Assembly: GCF_036032445.1 (NCBI RefSeq)
Contig: NZ_CP107932.1
Span: 2,110,501 to 2,174,500, forward strand
Length of the DNA: 64,000 nucleotides
Direction: 5' to 3'
DNA from: Nocardia sp. NBC_00416
Lineage (GTDB): Bacteria; Actinomycetota; Actinomycetes; Mycobacteriales; Mycobacteriaceae
Program-made: the position numbers and the translations under genes
The notes under the pieces: generated by a model
The model's input: the letters and a program-made list of their open reading frames with translations, nothing else
Told to the model about the DNA's origin: nothing
Databases searched by the model: none
Shown: in pieces, positions 23,553-32,127 of the stretch
Numbering within the stretch: position 1 is the first letter of the stretch
How the letters are laid out: the number at the start of each line of letters is the position of its first letter

Positions 23553-24602
23553 ATGTGCACGACGTTCACCCTCACCGCGGCCGACCATTCGATCGCCGTC
23601 GGCCGCACCATGGAATTCGCGCCCGACCTCGGTTCGAGACTCACGGTGTTTCCGCGGAAGTGGAATTATCGGGCCGAGAGCCCCGTCCCCGGCGAACCCG
23701 GGCTCGCTTGGCAGGGCACCTACGGCACCGTCGGCATGGATCTGTTCGGTCTCGATTGCCTGCTGGACGGCGTCAACGAGGCGGGGCTCTACTTCGGCGC
23801 GCTGTACCTTCCGGGCTTCGCCGAATTTCAGACAGTGCCGGCCGGAAAGGAATCCGATTCGCTCTCCCAGGTGCGCGATATCGGCAACTATCTGCTGTCG
23901 ACCTGCGCCACCGTCGACGAAGCGCGGCGCGCGCTCCAGCAGGTGCTGGTCTGGGGAGCGACGTTTCCCGGCCGGGACGAGCCGATAGAACTGCACTACG
24001 CGGTGCACGACAAGGCCGGGCGATCGATGGTCGTCGAATATATCGCCGGGGAACTGCGGACCCACGACAACCCACTGGGAGTACTGACCAACTCACCACC
24101 GTTCGACTGGCATCTGTTGAACCTCGGCAACTTCATCAATCTGTCGGCCACCAATGTTCCCGATCTGGAACTCTCGGGATACGACGTGAAGGCGCTCGGC
24201 CAGGGCACCGGGCTCCTGGGTCTGCCGGGCGACTTCACCCCACCTTCACGATTCGTGCGGGCGGTCGCGCTGAGCCGGTCGGCACGCGAGCCCGAGAACA
24301 ACACACAGGCGGCGGTGCTGGCCTCCCACATCCTGGACAGCTTCGATATCACCGAGGGGCTGGTGCGTGGCGAGGAGGACGGCCGCGAATCACTCGAATA
24401 CACCCAATGGTCAACGATTTCCACACTGGACGGGGGACACTGCCGGTATTTCGTCAGGTACTACGAGAATCCGGTGTGGCACGGTGTCGACCTCTCGGCG
24501 ATCGACTTCGATCGAACCGTCGTCACTCGACTCGATACCGGCGGAGCCAGCTGGTTCAGCGATATCACCCCGCGATCGGAATCGGCGATGAGCGCCTCCT
24601 GA
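23553..24602 (+). CDS. Linear amide C-N hydrolase, choloylglycine hydrolase family
   Basis: 349-aa Ntn-hydrolase fold enzyme. It starts MCTTF: after removal of Met, Cys2 becomes the N-terminal nucleophile. Family landmarks are RTMEF near residue 18-22, an aspartate/Asn pair around GVNEAGL (about 74-80), and TNSPPFDWHL (about 182-191) with the conserved Asn. The family includes bile-salt hydrolase and penicillin V acylase; soil actinomycete members more probably cleave acyl-homoserine lactones, N-acyl amino acids or penicillin V. ATG at 23553 was fixed by the need for Cys2, with AGGAAAGG upstream; open frame before it is noise. No signal peptide, so it is cytoplasmic. It is followed by a convergent terminator. 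Confidence 0.88.
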   Translation: MCTTFTLTAADHSIAVGRTMEFAPDLGSRLTVFPRKWNYRAESPVPGEPGLAWQGTYGTVGMDLFGLDCLLDGVNEAGLYFGALYLPGFAEFQTVPAGKESDSLSQVRDIGNYLLSTCATVDEARRALQQVLVWGATFPGRDEPIELHYAVHDKAGRSMVVEYIAGELRTHDNPLGVLTNSPPFDWHLLNLGNFINLSATNVPDLELSGYDVKALGQGTGLLGLPGDFTPPSRFVRAVALSRSAREPENNTQAAVLASHILDSFDITEGLVRGEEDGRESLEYTQWSTISTLDGGHCRYFVRYYENPVWHGVDLSAIDFDRTVVTRLDTGGASWFSDITPRSESAMSAS

Positions 24603-24617
24603 ATGCCGGTCGCCGCC

Positions 24618-24649
24618 ACCGCGGCGTGCGTTCCCCGACGCCGCGGTGC
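24618..24649. terminator. Bidirectional terminator between convergent genes
   Basis: An 11-bp perfect stem (24618-24628 with 24639-24649) and a 10-nt loop, between the stop at 24602 and the convergent SDR stop at 24656. Confidence 0.8.
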
Positions 24650-24655
24650 GGCCGC

Positions 24656-25369
24656 TCAGTCGAGCACGTCGAAGATCTCTTCGGCGCGGTCGCGGGACCG
24701 GTACATTTCCCACGCGGTGTCGGCGATACGGTCGGGATCGAGCGTGTGGCCCTGCAGTGAACCGTAGCGCGCGGTATCGGCGCTGATCATCGCGTGGATA
24801 TCCCCGCGCTCCACGACTCCGCCGATGGTGAGGGTGCCCGCGTACAGTCCGTCCTGGGCGATCGCCGCGTTGAGCGTGAGCGCATAGTTCCGTAGCGCGG
24901 CCGCCGCGAGCGCGAGTTCGCCCAGCGCGGGCATCGGGCGCACGCTGGAGAGCCCACCGGCGAACAGCAGCCCGCCGCGACCACGCGCACGCATCCCCGG
25001 CAGCACCGCCTCGACCACATCGATCGCCGGCCATACCCAGGAGAACGCCGCCGCGGCGGTCGCCGAGTCCACGTCGGCGATGGGCGTCGGCGGCCGGCTC
25101 GAACCGCAGCCGTAGTAGACGAGGTCGATATCGCCGTCGGCTTCGATCTTGGCGAGAGCCGACCGCAATGCGGCCCGATCGGTGGCGTCGACAGCGTAGG
25201 TCGCGGCCTCGACGCCGTGCTCGGCCAGGTCGGCTCGGTAGCCGGCGTGCCTGGACTCGCCGCGCGACAGCAGCGCCACCCGGCGTCCTTCGCGTCCGAA
25301 GCGCCGGGCCATGGACATACCGAGACCCGGCCCGACACCGACGATCACTGCCGTTCCCTTGTTGGACAT
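24656..25369 (-). CDS. Short-chain dehydrogenase/reductase (atypical active site)
   Basis: 237 aa. The cofactor motif VGVGPGLGMSMARRFG at the N-terminus is the GxGxGxG-type variant, followed by LLSRGE. Strand 4 reads VYYGCGSS instead of NNAG, and the usual Tyr-x-x-x-Lys is not evident near residue 155 (the segment is LALAAAALRNYALTLN). Catalysis by the classical triad is therefore doubtful; this group is often annotated as SDR-type oxidoreductase of unknown role. ATG at 25369 has GGGA 7 nt upstream; ATG 3 nt earlier is also possible. It is divergent from tetR with twin operators between, hence probably TetR-controlled. Confidence 0.82.
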   Translation of the reverse strand: MSNKGTAVIVGVGPGLGMSMARRFGREGRRVALLSRGESRHAGYRADLAEHGVEAATYAVDATDRAALRSALAKIEADGDIDLVYYGCGSSRPPTPIADVDSATAAAAFSWVWPAIDVVEAVLPGMRARGRGGLLFAGGLSSVRPMPALGELALAAAALRNYALTLNAAIAQDGLYAGTLTIGGVVERGDIHAMISADTARYGSLQGHTLDPDRIADTAWEMYRSRDRAEEIFDVLD

Positions 25370-25386
25370 CATGCTTCCCTTCAGAT

Positions 25387-25445
25387 AAATCGAGGCCCCC
25401 CTCAATTTCGAAGATACCACGAAGTCGAGGCAGCCCTCAGTTTCG
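25387..25445. promoter_or_regulatory. Duplicated TetR operator
   Basis: Two 24-bp copies (25387-25410 and 25422-25445) with 20 identical bases, 35 bp apart. Each contains a dyad TCGAGG-n4-CCTCA flanked by AAAT/ATTT or AAGT/GTTT. They cover the start regions of both the SDR and tetR genes. Confidence 0.75.
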
Positions 25446-25458
25446 TACAATGGCGGTT

Positions 25459-26016
25459 ATGACCAGACCCCTGCGCCGCGACGCCGCCCGCAACCGCGAA
25501 AAGGTGCTCGAGGCGGCCGCGGCGGTGTTCACCGAGCAGGGACTGCGCGGATCGCTCGAAGAGGTGGCGCGGCGGGCCGGAGTGGGCATCGGCACTGTCT
25601 ACAACCACTTCCCCACCCGAGATGCGCTGATCGACGCGCTACTCCCCGCCCGGCTGGCCGCAGTGGACGAGTTCGCCGCGGCGTCGGAGTCCGAACCCGA
25701 CGCGTGGCGCGCGTTCACCGGGTTCGTCGGTCGACTCACGCAGCAGATGGCGGCCGATCGGGGGCTCCTGGAGGCGTTCACCGGTGACCATCCCGCCGCC
25801 GAACAGGTGGCCGCGGCCTGTCATCGGGGCATGGCCCAGCTGTCCCGGCTACTCGAACGGACACGCGACGCCGGCGCCCTGCGCCACGATGTCACCGATG
25901 CCGATGTCGTGCATCTGATCTGGGCCTTGTCGCTGCTCGGCGACGCGGCCGGGGCGGAAGCGGTCGGCCGGTGCACGAGCCTGGCGTTGGACGGGCTGCG
26001 GGCCGAACGGCAGTGA
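25459..26016 (+). CDS. TetR-family transcriptional regulator
   Basis: 185 aa from ATG 25459 (ATG 25450 also possible). The HTH at about residues 29-57 (SLEEVARRAGVGIGTVYNHFPTRDALI) is the classical TetR motif with YNHF. The C-terminal ligand domain is short but complete. It is divergent from the SDR gene, with two copies of a 24-bp dyad in the gap, so it should repress both. A long hairpin separates it from the convergent DUF6131 gene. Confidence 0.92.
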   Translation: MTRPLRRDAARNREKVLEAAAAVFTEQGLRGSLEEVARRAGVGIGTVYNHFPTRDALIDALLPARLAAVDEFAAASESEPDAWRAFTGFVGRLTQQMAADRGLLEAFTGDHPAAEQVAAACHRGMAQLSRLLERTRDAGALRHDVTDADVVHLIWALSLLGDAAGAEAVGRCTSLALDGLRAERQ

Positions 26017-26054
26017 GACGCCACTGGTCCCCGGGTGCCGGGTGGCACAGAGAC

Positions 26055-26093
26055 GGCGGTGCGGGTGGCCCACCAGGAGCCACCCGCACCGCC
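26055..26093. terminator. Bidirectional terminator
   Basis: A 15-bp perfect GC stem (26055-26069 with 26079-26093) and a 9-nt loop, between tetR and the convergent 51-aa gene. Confidence 0.85.
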
Positions 26094-26113
26094 GGCGGGA
26101 CTATCGAAGGAGG

Positions 26114-26269
26114 TCAGTAATAGTGCCGGCGGCCCGCAACAGGACGGCCCACCGAACCGGCGATGGCGAGCACCGCTCCGACGACGAGCAGAACGAGTCC
26201 GATGGTGGTGAGCAAGCCGATGCCGAGCAAATAGCCGACGATGAGCAGAACGAGTCCGAGAACGATCAT
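26114..26269 (-). CDS. DUF6131-like small membrane protein
   Basis: 51 aa with two hydrophobic segments (about residues 2-18 and 21-40) joined by a short GIGLLTT turn. The C-terminus GRPVAGRRHYY is the hallmark of the small actinobacterial DUF6131 family. Function unknown. ATG at 26269. It is transcribed in the same direction as the larger membrane protein just upstream, 45 nt away, so the two probably form one operon. It is followed by the bidirectional hairpin. Confidence 0.8.
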   Translation of the reverse strand: MIVLGLVLLIVGYLLGIGLLTTIGLVLLVVGAVLAIAGSVGRPVAGRRHYY

Positions 26270-26314
26270 CACACTGTCTTTCTTTCGAAGATTCGAGCTG
26301 GATACGGGCCGGCG

Positions 26315-26731
26315 CTACTTCGCCGCCGCCGCACTCTTGTCCGGTTTGCGGAGCAAGCGGCTCACCGACCAGGCCGATTCCCGCTTGCCGGTGGTGGTCG
26401 GCACCGGCTTCTTGACCGGTTCCTTGGTCTTGGCGAGATCCCGCTGCACCGCGGCCATCTCCCGCCGCGACTCCCGCAGCTCACGACGGGTCGTCAACCC
26501 TCGGCGGGTGGAACGCCAAGCGCCCGCGGACACCAGCCCCACTCCCAGCCCGCCGACCACTCCGACGAGGATGCCGATGAGAAAGAGTTCGCCGGTGGTC
26601 CCGGCGAAGTGGTAGTCGAATACCGAGAAGTCACTGGTCAGCCGGTTGACGTCGCTGGTATTGGCCGCCACACCGGCGACACCGGCAGCGACCGCGGCGA
26701 CGGCGACGACAAGCCCGAGAATGATTAGCAT
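26315..26731 (-). CDS. Actinobacterial two-helix membrane protein, unknown function
   Basis: 138 aa from ATG at 26731, chosen because GGGAG lies 5 nt upstream; a start 12 nt earlier has no site. An N-terminal helix (about residues 1-22), then an extracellular loop with FSVFDYHFAGTTGELFLIGI, a second helix (about 49-75), and a basic cytoplasmic tail with a likely coiled-coil (ELRESRREMAAVQRDL) and KP-rich end. This layout is common in Nocardia, Mycobacterium and Streptomyces proteins of unknown role. It is probably co-transcribed with the 51-aa DUF6131-like gene. Confidence 0.75.
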   Translation of the reverse strand: MLIILGLVVAVAAVAAGVAGVAANTSDVNRLTSDFSVFDYHFAGTTGELFLIGILVGVVGGLGVGLVSAGAWRSTRRGLTTRRELRESRREMAAVQRDLAKTKEPVKKPVPTTTGKRESAWSVSRLLRKPDKSAAAAK

Positions 26732-26929
26732 GGCAACTCCCAAGGGTCGAGGGACGTTATGCTCCCGCTATTCCCGGCAAATATGATGTCAAACCCGGCG
26801 AAGGCCAATGGGTTACCGCGACGGCGGCACCGGGCGGGCCACCACCCGGCGGACGGGCAACCCGCAACGCGCGGCCGTCCGATGCGCCGAGCTACCGGGG
26901 ACAGGCCGTCGCTCGGACGTTTCGCAGAG

Positions 26930-27811
26930 CTATCGCGGTCCGGAGCGGCCCCGGAAGGTGTCCTCCAGGTGCGCGAGGGTCGTCCGGAGTTCCGCCGGGT
27001 CGTTGTACTTGAAGATCCCGTCGTATCCGGATTCGGCGCGGATCGCGGCCTCCACGGCGGGGTCGTGGTACAGCGCGGCCAGGGCGAGCAGCGTCGGATC
27101 GTCGGAGTCCTCGGCGCGGGCGGCGAAGACATTGATGTACTGGGTCAGCTCCGGACGGCCGGGATCGTCGGTGTAGACGACATCGTCCGCGGTGAGTCCG
27201 GCGGGCACCGCGAACGTGTCGTCCACGAACGCGGCGTCGACACTGTCGAGGGATTGGGCGGTCAGGGTGGGATCGATCGTGGTCAGCCGGACCCGTGACG
27301 CGGCGGTGTCCACATCCTCGATGCGCGAATCCCAGCTCGCACCGCCCTTCAGGACGATCAGCCCCGCCGCCGCCAGTCCGAGCAGCGGGCGCACCTGGTT
27401 CGCCGGGTTATTGCTCAGGGTGATCTCGCCCCCGGGCGGGATATCGGCCACGGAGTCGTGTTTCTTCGAATAGAGGGTCAGCGGGAAGATCTCGGTGGCG
27501 CCGATCGGTGTCAGATTGTCGTTGTCGGCGACGTTGTAGTTGGCCAGGTAGCGCACATGCTGGAATTTGTTGAGATCGATCCGGCCCTGAGACAGCGCTG
27601 GGTTCGGCTGGTTGTAGTCGGAGAAGTTGACGAACTCGACGGTGATCCCGCGTTCGGCGGCCTTCGCCCGGTACACCTCCCAGTGCGGCAGCGCCAGATC
27701 GTTCACCCCGATCCGCACCACATCCGGGTCGCGCCCCTGCCCGCAGGCGGGAAGCAACGCGACCAGCGCGAGTAGGACCGGAACAACGGCGATACGACGC
27801 AGACCTCGCAT
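26930..27811 (-). CDS. metQ: MetQ/NlpA-family lipoprotein (methionine-type binding protein)
   Basis: 293 aa. A signal peptide ends in the lipobox LPAC (Cys about residue 23), giving a lipoprotein on the outer membrane face. The body reads like a D-methionine-type solute-binding protein: VRIGVNDLALPHWEV, the SDYNQPNPALSQGRIDLNKFQH substrate region at about 61-82, and ATEIFPLTLYSKKH. It is divergent from a second MetQ that heads a full metQNI operon and has no ATPase or permease of its own, so it either feeds the same transporter or is a paralogue with another ligand. ATG 27811 was chosen by the signal peptide. Confidence 0.88.
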   Translation of the reverse strand: MRGLRRIAVVPVLLALVALLPACGQGRDPDVVRIGVNDLALPHWEVYRAKAAERGITVEFVNFSDYNQPNPALSQGRIDLNKFQHVRYLANYNVADNDNLTPIGATEIFPLTLYSKKHDSVADIPPGGEITLSNNPANQVRPLLGLAAAGLIVLKGGASWDSRIEDVDTAASRVRLTTIDPTLTAQSLDSVDAAFVDDTFAVPAGLTADDVVYTDDPGRPELTQYINVFAARAEDSDDPTLLALAALYHDPAVEAAIRAESGYDGIFKYNDPAELRTTLAHLEDTFRGRSGPR

Positions 27812-27944
27812 TGTGCGCAACGTAGACGGTCGACCGCGATACCGGCCAGAATTTCGTTCAGCACAATCGCAACCGTTGCCGCGCCACCGCGGCCGTCGCT
27901 TGGATGGTCGAGTCCACACCGCCACGAATTATCGGGAGCACGCG

Positions 27945-28817
27945 TTGAAATTCCCTCGGGTACTGGCGATCCCAGCGCTGATCACCGCCGCCGCGCTCGC
28001 CCTCACAGGCTGCGGCGGCAGCGACGCGGGGTCCGATGACGTGGTCCGGATCGGTACCACCGAGAGCGATCAGGGGTGGGATGTGTTCGAGCAGAAGGCC
28101 CGGGACGCGGGCATCACCCTGCAGATCACGAACTACTCCGACTACTCGCAGCCCAATATCGCCCTGTCGCAGGGTCAGATCGACGTCAACCTGTTCCAGC
28201 ACCTGCAGTTCCTCGGCGAATTCAACGTCGCCAACAACGCGGATCTGACACCGATCGGCGCCACACAGATCGTTCCGCTCGGCCTCTATTCGAAGAAGCA
28301 CGCCTCCGTGGCCGAGATCCCGCGCGGCGGGGAGATCGCGATCCCCAATGATCCTTCCAACCAGGCGCGGGCACTGTTCGTCCTGGAAGCGGCGGGCCTG
28401 GTGAAACTGTCCTCGGACACCCGGGCGCCCTCCCCCGCCGATATCGATCGGGCCGCGTCGAAGGTGAAGGTGACGCCCGTCGACGCGGCGCAGACCGCAC
28501 TGTCACTCGCGTCGGTGGACGGGTCGGTCATCAACAACACATACCTGGAGCGATCCGGCATCGACCCGCTTTCGGCCCTGTACAAAGACGATCCGTCGAG
28601 CCCGGGCGCCGAACCGTACATCAACACCTTCGTCGCCCGCGCCGAAGACAAGGACGATCCGACCTACCAGCGGCTCGTGGACATCTGGCACGACCCCGAA
28701 GTGCAGCAGGCGGTCTCCGAATCCTCCAAGGGCACCTCGGTGGAGGTCCGGCGTGGCGGGCACGAGCTCGAACCGATTCTGCAGCGCGTCCAGCAGACGA
28801 TCCGCGACGGGCAGTGA
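27945..28817 (+). CDS. metQ: MetQ methionine-binding lipoprotein
   Basis: 290 aa, TTG start at 27945 with GGGAG 6 nt upstream. Signal peptide with lipobox LTGC (Cys about 19). The domain is close to the divergent paralogue: SDYSQPNIALSQGQIDVNLFQH, GATQIVPLGLYSKKH, PNDPSNQARAL. It binds L- or D-methionine, or related thioethers, outside the membrane and hands it to MetI. Its stop overlaps the metN start by 4 bp (GTGA), and the three genes metQ-metN-metI follow each other without a gap for another promoter. Confidence 0.92.
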   Translation: MKFPRVLAIPALITAAALALTGCGGSDAGSDDVVRIGTTESDQGWDVFEQKARDAGITLQITNYSDYSQPNIALSQGQIDVNLFQHLQFLGEFNVANNADLTPIGATQIVPLGLYSKKHASVAEIPRGGEIAIPNDPSNQARALFVLEAAGLVKLSSDTRAPSPADIDRAASKVKVTPVDAAQTALSLASVDGSVINNTYLERSGIDPLSALYKDDPSSPGAEPYINTFVARAEDKDDPTYQRLVDIWHDPEVQQAVSESSKGTSVEVRRGGHELEPILQRVQQTIRDGQ

Positions 28818-29842
28818 GCGGTACATCGCCCGGTCCGGACACCGCCGTACCCGCGGTCGAGTTCCGGTCGGTGACCAAGGTCTTCCGGACCGGAAAGCAC
28901 GAGGAGACGGCCCTGTCGGGAATCGATCTGCGGATCGAGCAGGGTGAGATCTTCGGTGTGATCGGCTATTCCGGTGCGGGCAAGAGCACCCTGGTACGTC
29001 TCATCAATGCCCTGGAGAAGCCGACCAGCGGCACCATCGACATCTCCGGCACCCCGATCACCGGGGTCCCGGAGGCCCGGGTGCGCCGGCTACGCCGCGA
29101 TATCGGCATGGTCTTCCAGCAGTTCAACCTTTTTCGCTCCCGTACCGCGGCCGGGAATATCGAGTACCCGCTGAAAGTGGCGGGCTGGCCACGCGCGAAA
29201 CGCAAGGAACGACTCGCCGAGCTGCTGGAGTTCGTCGGGCTGTCCGATAAAGCCGGCAGCTACCCCGATCAGCTCTCCGGCGGCCAGAAACAGCGGGTCG
29301 GCATCGCACGGGCGCTGGCCACCTCGCCGTCGCTGCTGCTGGCGGACGAGGCCACCTCGGCGCTCGATCCGGAAACCACCGGTGAAGTGCTGCGCCTGCT
29401 GCGCAAGATCAATGCCGAACTCGGCGTCACCATCGTCGTCATCACGCATGAGATGGATGTGATCCGGGCGGTCGCCGACCGGGTGGCGGTACTGGCCGAG
29501 GGCCGGATCGTCGAATTGGCGAACACCTTCGACGTATTCGCCGCGCCGCAGGCCGCGCCGACCCGCTCGTTCGTCGACACCGTGCTGCACAATCGGCCGG
29601 CCCCCGAAGAATTGCGGCGATTGACCGAACTGCACCGGGGCCGCCTGGTGACCGTCGATATCGACGATGCGCGCGGTATCGGATCGGCACTCACCGGCGC
29701 CGCCCACGCCGGGGTGCGATTCGAAGTCGTCTACGGCGGCGTCAGCACCCTGCAGGACAAAACCTTCGGCAATATCACCCTCGCACTCGACGGCCCGGAC
29801 GACGCCGTCGACAAGGTGATCGCACAACTCGACCAACGGTAG
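28814..29842 (+). CDS. metN: Methionine ABC transporter ATP-binding protein MetN
   Basis: 342 aa, GTG start. Walker A GYSGAGKST at about residues 54-62, Q-loop MVFQQFNLF, signature LSGGQKQR at about 154-161, Walker B LLLADEATSALD and the switch histidine ITHEMDV. The C-terminal about 75 residues form the NIL/ACT-like domain that binds methionine and inhibits uptake, typical of MetN. It sits on the cytoplasmic side and drives import through MetI with MetQ. Confidence 0.95.
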   Translation: MSGTSPGPDTAVPAVEFRSVTKVFRTGKHEETALSGIDLRIEQGEIFGVIGYSGAGKSTLVRLINALEKPTSGTIDISGTPITGVPEARVRRLRRDIGMVFQQFNLFRSRTAAGNIEYPLKVAGWPRAKRKERLAELLEFVGLSDKAGSYPDQLSGGQKQRVGIARALATSPSLLLADEATSALDPETTGEVLRLLRKINAELGVTIVVITHEMDVIRAVADRVAVLAEGRIVELANTFDVFAAPQAAPTRSFVDTVLHNRPAPEELRRLTELHRGRLVTVDIDDARGIGSALTGAAHAGVRFEVVYGGVSTLQDKTFGNITLALDGPDDAVDKVIAQLDQR

Positions 29843-29854
29843 CGAGGACCACAG

Positions 29855-30517
29855 ATGCACACCGACTGGGACAAGCTGCGCCCGATCCTGCTCGAGGCCG
29901 TCGGCACCACCATTTACCTGGTATTACTGACCTTCGTGGTGGGCGGCATCATCGGCCTGTTCCTCGGCACGGCCCTTTACACCACCCGGAAGGGCGGTCT
30001 GCTCTCCCACGGTCCGCTCAACTGGGTGCTCAACGTGGCCGTCAATATCGTGCGACCGATCCCCTTCATCATCCTGCTGGCCGCGCTCGGCCCGATCACG
30101 CTCGAGGTGGTGGGCACCACGATCGGCACCGAGGCGGCCGTCTTCGTCATGATCGTGGCCGCCTCGTTCGGGATCGCCCGGATCGTCGAACAGAACCTGG
30201 TCACCGTCGACCCAGGGGTGATCGAGGCGGCCCGGGCAATGGGGGCTGGGCCGCTGCGAATAATCCTGACACTGCTCATTCCGGAGGCGCTGGGCCCGTT
30301 GATCCTCGGATACACATTCGTGGTCATCTCCATCGTGGACATGTCGGCCATGGCGGGCACGGTCGGCGGCGGCGGACTCGGCGATTTCGCCCTGGTCTAC
30401 GGGTATCAGCGATTCGACTGGGAGGTCACGCTGGTGGCCACCCTCCTCATCATCGCGGGGGTGCAGGGCATCCAGTTCCTCGGCAACTGGACGGCACGCA
30501 AGGTGCTGCGCAGGTAA
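29855..30517 (+). CDS. metI: Methionine ABC transporter permease MetI
   Basis: 220-aa membrane protein with five or six helices. The cytoplasmic coupling motif EAARAMGAGPLRIILTLLIPEALGPLILG (about residues 123-151) contains the EAA signature of binding-protein-dependent permeases. VGGGGLGDFALVYGYQRFD near the C-terminus is specific to MetI. It starts 12 nt after metN and ends the operon, followed by a hairpin shared with the convergent P450 gene. Confidence 0.95.
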   Translation: MHTDWDKLRPILLEAVGTTIYLVLLTFVVGGIIGLFLGTALYTTRKGGLLSHGPLNWVLNVAVNIVRPIPFIILLAALGPITLEVVGTTIGTEAAVFVMIVAASFGIARIVEQNLVTVDPGVIEAARAMGAGPLRIILTLLIPEALGPLILGYTFVVISIVDMSAMAGTVGGGGLGDFALVYGYQRFDWEVTLVATLLIIAGVQGIQFLGNWTARKVLRR

Positions 30518-30556
30518 CTCCTGGGCCGTGCCGGGTCCGCGGCGCGGGCCGCCGGA

Positions 30557-30585
30557 TCGGACGCGCGTTCGCGAGGATCGCGTCC
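30557..30585. terminator. Bidirectional terminator between metI and the P450 gene
   Basis: CGGACGCG (30557-30564) pairs with CGCGTCCG (30578-30585) around a 13-nt loop, in the 79-bp convergent gap. Confidence 0.65.
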
Positions 30586-30596
30586 GGCGCGGCAGT

Positions 30597-31808
30597 TCAG
30601 GCCGGCACGATGCGGACCGGCATCTCCACGATTCCGGCGAACTGATAGGAGCGCAGCCGCGGGGTCGGACCGGTGATCTCGATCCGCGCCGCCCGCTCGG
30701 CCAGCGTCTTGAACATGAGTTCGATCTCCAGCACGGCCAGATGTTTGCCGATGCAGAAGTGCGGTCCACCGCCGCCGAAACCGAGATGCGGGTTGGGATC
30801 GCGACCGATATCGAAGGATTCGGGATCGGTGAACACCGACTCGTCCCGGTTTGCGGAGGTCAGATGGGCCATGACCTTGTCGCCCGCCCGGATCACCTGG
30901 CCGCCCACCTCCGTATCGGTGACAGCGGTGCGGCGGAACACCTTGGTCGGCGATACCCAGCGCACGATCTCCTCGGCGGCGGTCCGCGCCAGCCCGGGGT
31001 CCGCTTTGAGGCGCGCCCACTGGTCAGGGAACTGCGCGAACGCCTCGACTCCGCCCGCGATCGAGTAACGGGTGGTCTCGTTACCGGCCACGGTCATCAG
31101 AATGAAGAACGCCTGGAATTCCTCGTCGGTGAGTTGATTGCCCTTGTCGTCCGGGCTCACCATCTTGGTCACCGTATCGTCCACCGGGCAGCGTCGGCGG
31201 TCCGCGCCGAGTTGCGCCGCGTACCCGGACATCTCGACCACCGCGTTGCGGGTCCGCTCGGCCCCGCCGTGCTCGTGGTCGGTCTGCCCGGCGATCGCCC
31301 GAGACCATTCGAAGATGTGCCGGCGGTCGGCCCGGGGGATCCCCATCAGCTCTGCGATCACCACGAGCGGAAGTTCGGCGGCGATAGTGCGGACCAGGTC
31401 GAACTCGCCCTTGTCGAGCGCATCGTCGACGATCTGCTCGCATTCCGCGGCGATCCGCGGCCGCAGCTTCTCCACCGCTCGCGGTGTGAAGCCGCGGTTG
31501 ACCAGAGTGCGCACCCGGCTGTGCTTCGGCGGATCCTGGTGGATCATCATCCGACGCTGCACGTCGATGGCCACCTCGTCGAACTCCTGGGGCTGCGACC
31601 CTTTCTGCTCCGAGGAGAACAGCTCCGGATGCCGCGCCACATAGACGATGTCCGCGTGCCGGGTCAGCGCCCAATGCCCTTCCGGCACTTCGGGGTCCAC
31701 ATTGTGGAAAACGGGCGCCTGTTTCCGCAGTACGGTGAAATCGTCATAGGGCGCCCCGTCGAGATAGCGTTCCTGATCGAAGACATCGATACTTTCGAGG
31801 GTGGTCAA
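30597..31808 (-). CDS. Cytochrome P450
   Basis: 403-aa soluble bacterial P450 using electrons from ferredoxin. I-helix oxygen motif AGNETTR at about residues 239-245, ExxR in EEIVRW at about 283-288, and the haem loop FGGGGPHFCIGKHLA at about 346-360 with the axial cysteine. The overall form recalls the CYP124/125/268-type lipid and terpenoid/steroid hydroxylases of mycolata. Upstream there are several TAGGGGT motifs also present before other cluster genes, so I infer that it is a tailoring oxidase of the polyketide cluster, although it lies past the LuxR and MFS genes. No ferredoxin is adjacent. Confidence 0.93.
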   Translation of the reverse strand: MTTLESIDVFDQERYLDGAPYDDFTVLRKQAPVFHNVDPEVPEGHWALTRHADIVYVARHPELFSSEQKGSQPQEFDEVAIDVQRRMMIHQDPPKHSRVRTLVNRGFTPRAVEKLRPRIAAECEQIVDDALDKGEFDLVRTIAAELPLVVIAELMGIPRADRRHIFEWSRAIAGQTDHEHGGAERTRNAVVEMSGYAAQLGADRRRCPVDDTVTKMVSPDDKGNQLTDEEFQAFFILMTVAGNETTRYSIAGGVEAFAQFPDQWARLKADPGLARTAAEEIVRWVSPTKVFRRTAVTDTEVGGQVIRAGDKVMAHLTSANRDESVFTDPESFDIGRDPNPHLGFGGGGPHFCIGKHLAVLEIELMFKTLAERAARIEITGPTPRLRSYQFAGIVEMPVRIVPA

Positions 31809-31927
31809 CGCAGTGACTCCTTCATCGTCGGCCGATTCCGCTGGCTGCGCACTCGGCGCGCTCGAACCCGTTGCGGGGGCGCATCTTCCAGCAGGGCCGA
31901 GATTACGGATGCGGAAAGACGCGGGGC

Positions 31928-31987
31928 ACCCCTAAGCGCGACCCCGCGTCCCCTAGGGGTGCGGCGCGACGGCCGTTGGGTAGGGGT
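31928..31987. promoter_or_regulatory. TAGGGGT motif cluster upstream of the P450
   Basis: ACCCCTA (31928-31934) and TAGGGGT (31954-31960) form a perfect 9-bp inverted repeat with one flanking base each side (GCACCCCTA / TAGGGGTGC, 19-bp spacer). A third TAGGGGT lies at 31981-31987. The cluster is 120-180 bp upstream of the P450 start. The same heptamer marks 45526-45556 and 46499-46548. Confidence 0.65.
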
Positions 31988-32046
31988 TCCCGGCGACCTT
32001 CTTCCCCGGTCGGTGCGCATTGCCACAGCTGCTCCGTGCCCCCTAA

Positions 32047-32123
32047 TGACAACTTGAGTTGTCACAATTTCCGCCATGGCCCATCGCTCCGGAGCGGGCC
32101 GTTTGCCGACAACTCAAGTTGTC
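32047..32123. promoter_or_regulatory. Duplicated palindromic operator TGACAACT-TG-AGTTGTCA
   Basis: TGACAACTTGAGTTGTCA at 32047-32064 is a perfect palindrome, and GACAACTCAAGTTGTC at 32108-32123 is a second perfect palindrome with the same arms, 60 bp away. They stand just before the 3' end of the tetR-like gene and 240-315 bp upstream of the P450 start. Confidence 0.7.
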
Positions 32124-32127
32124 ATTT

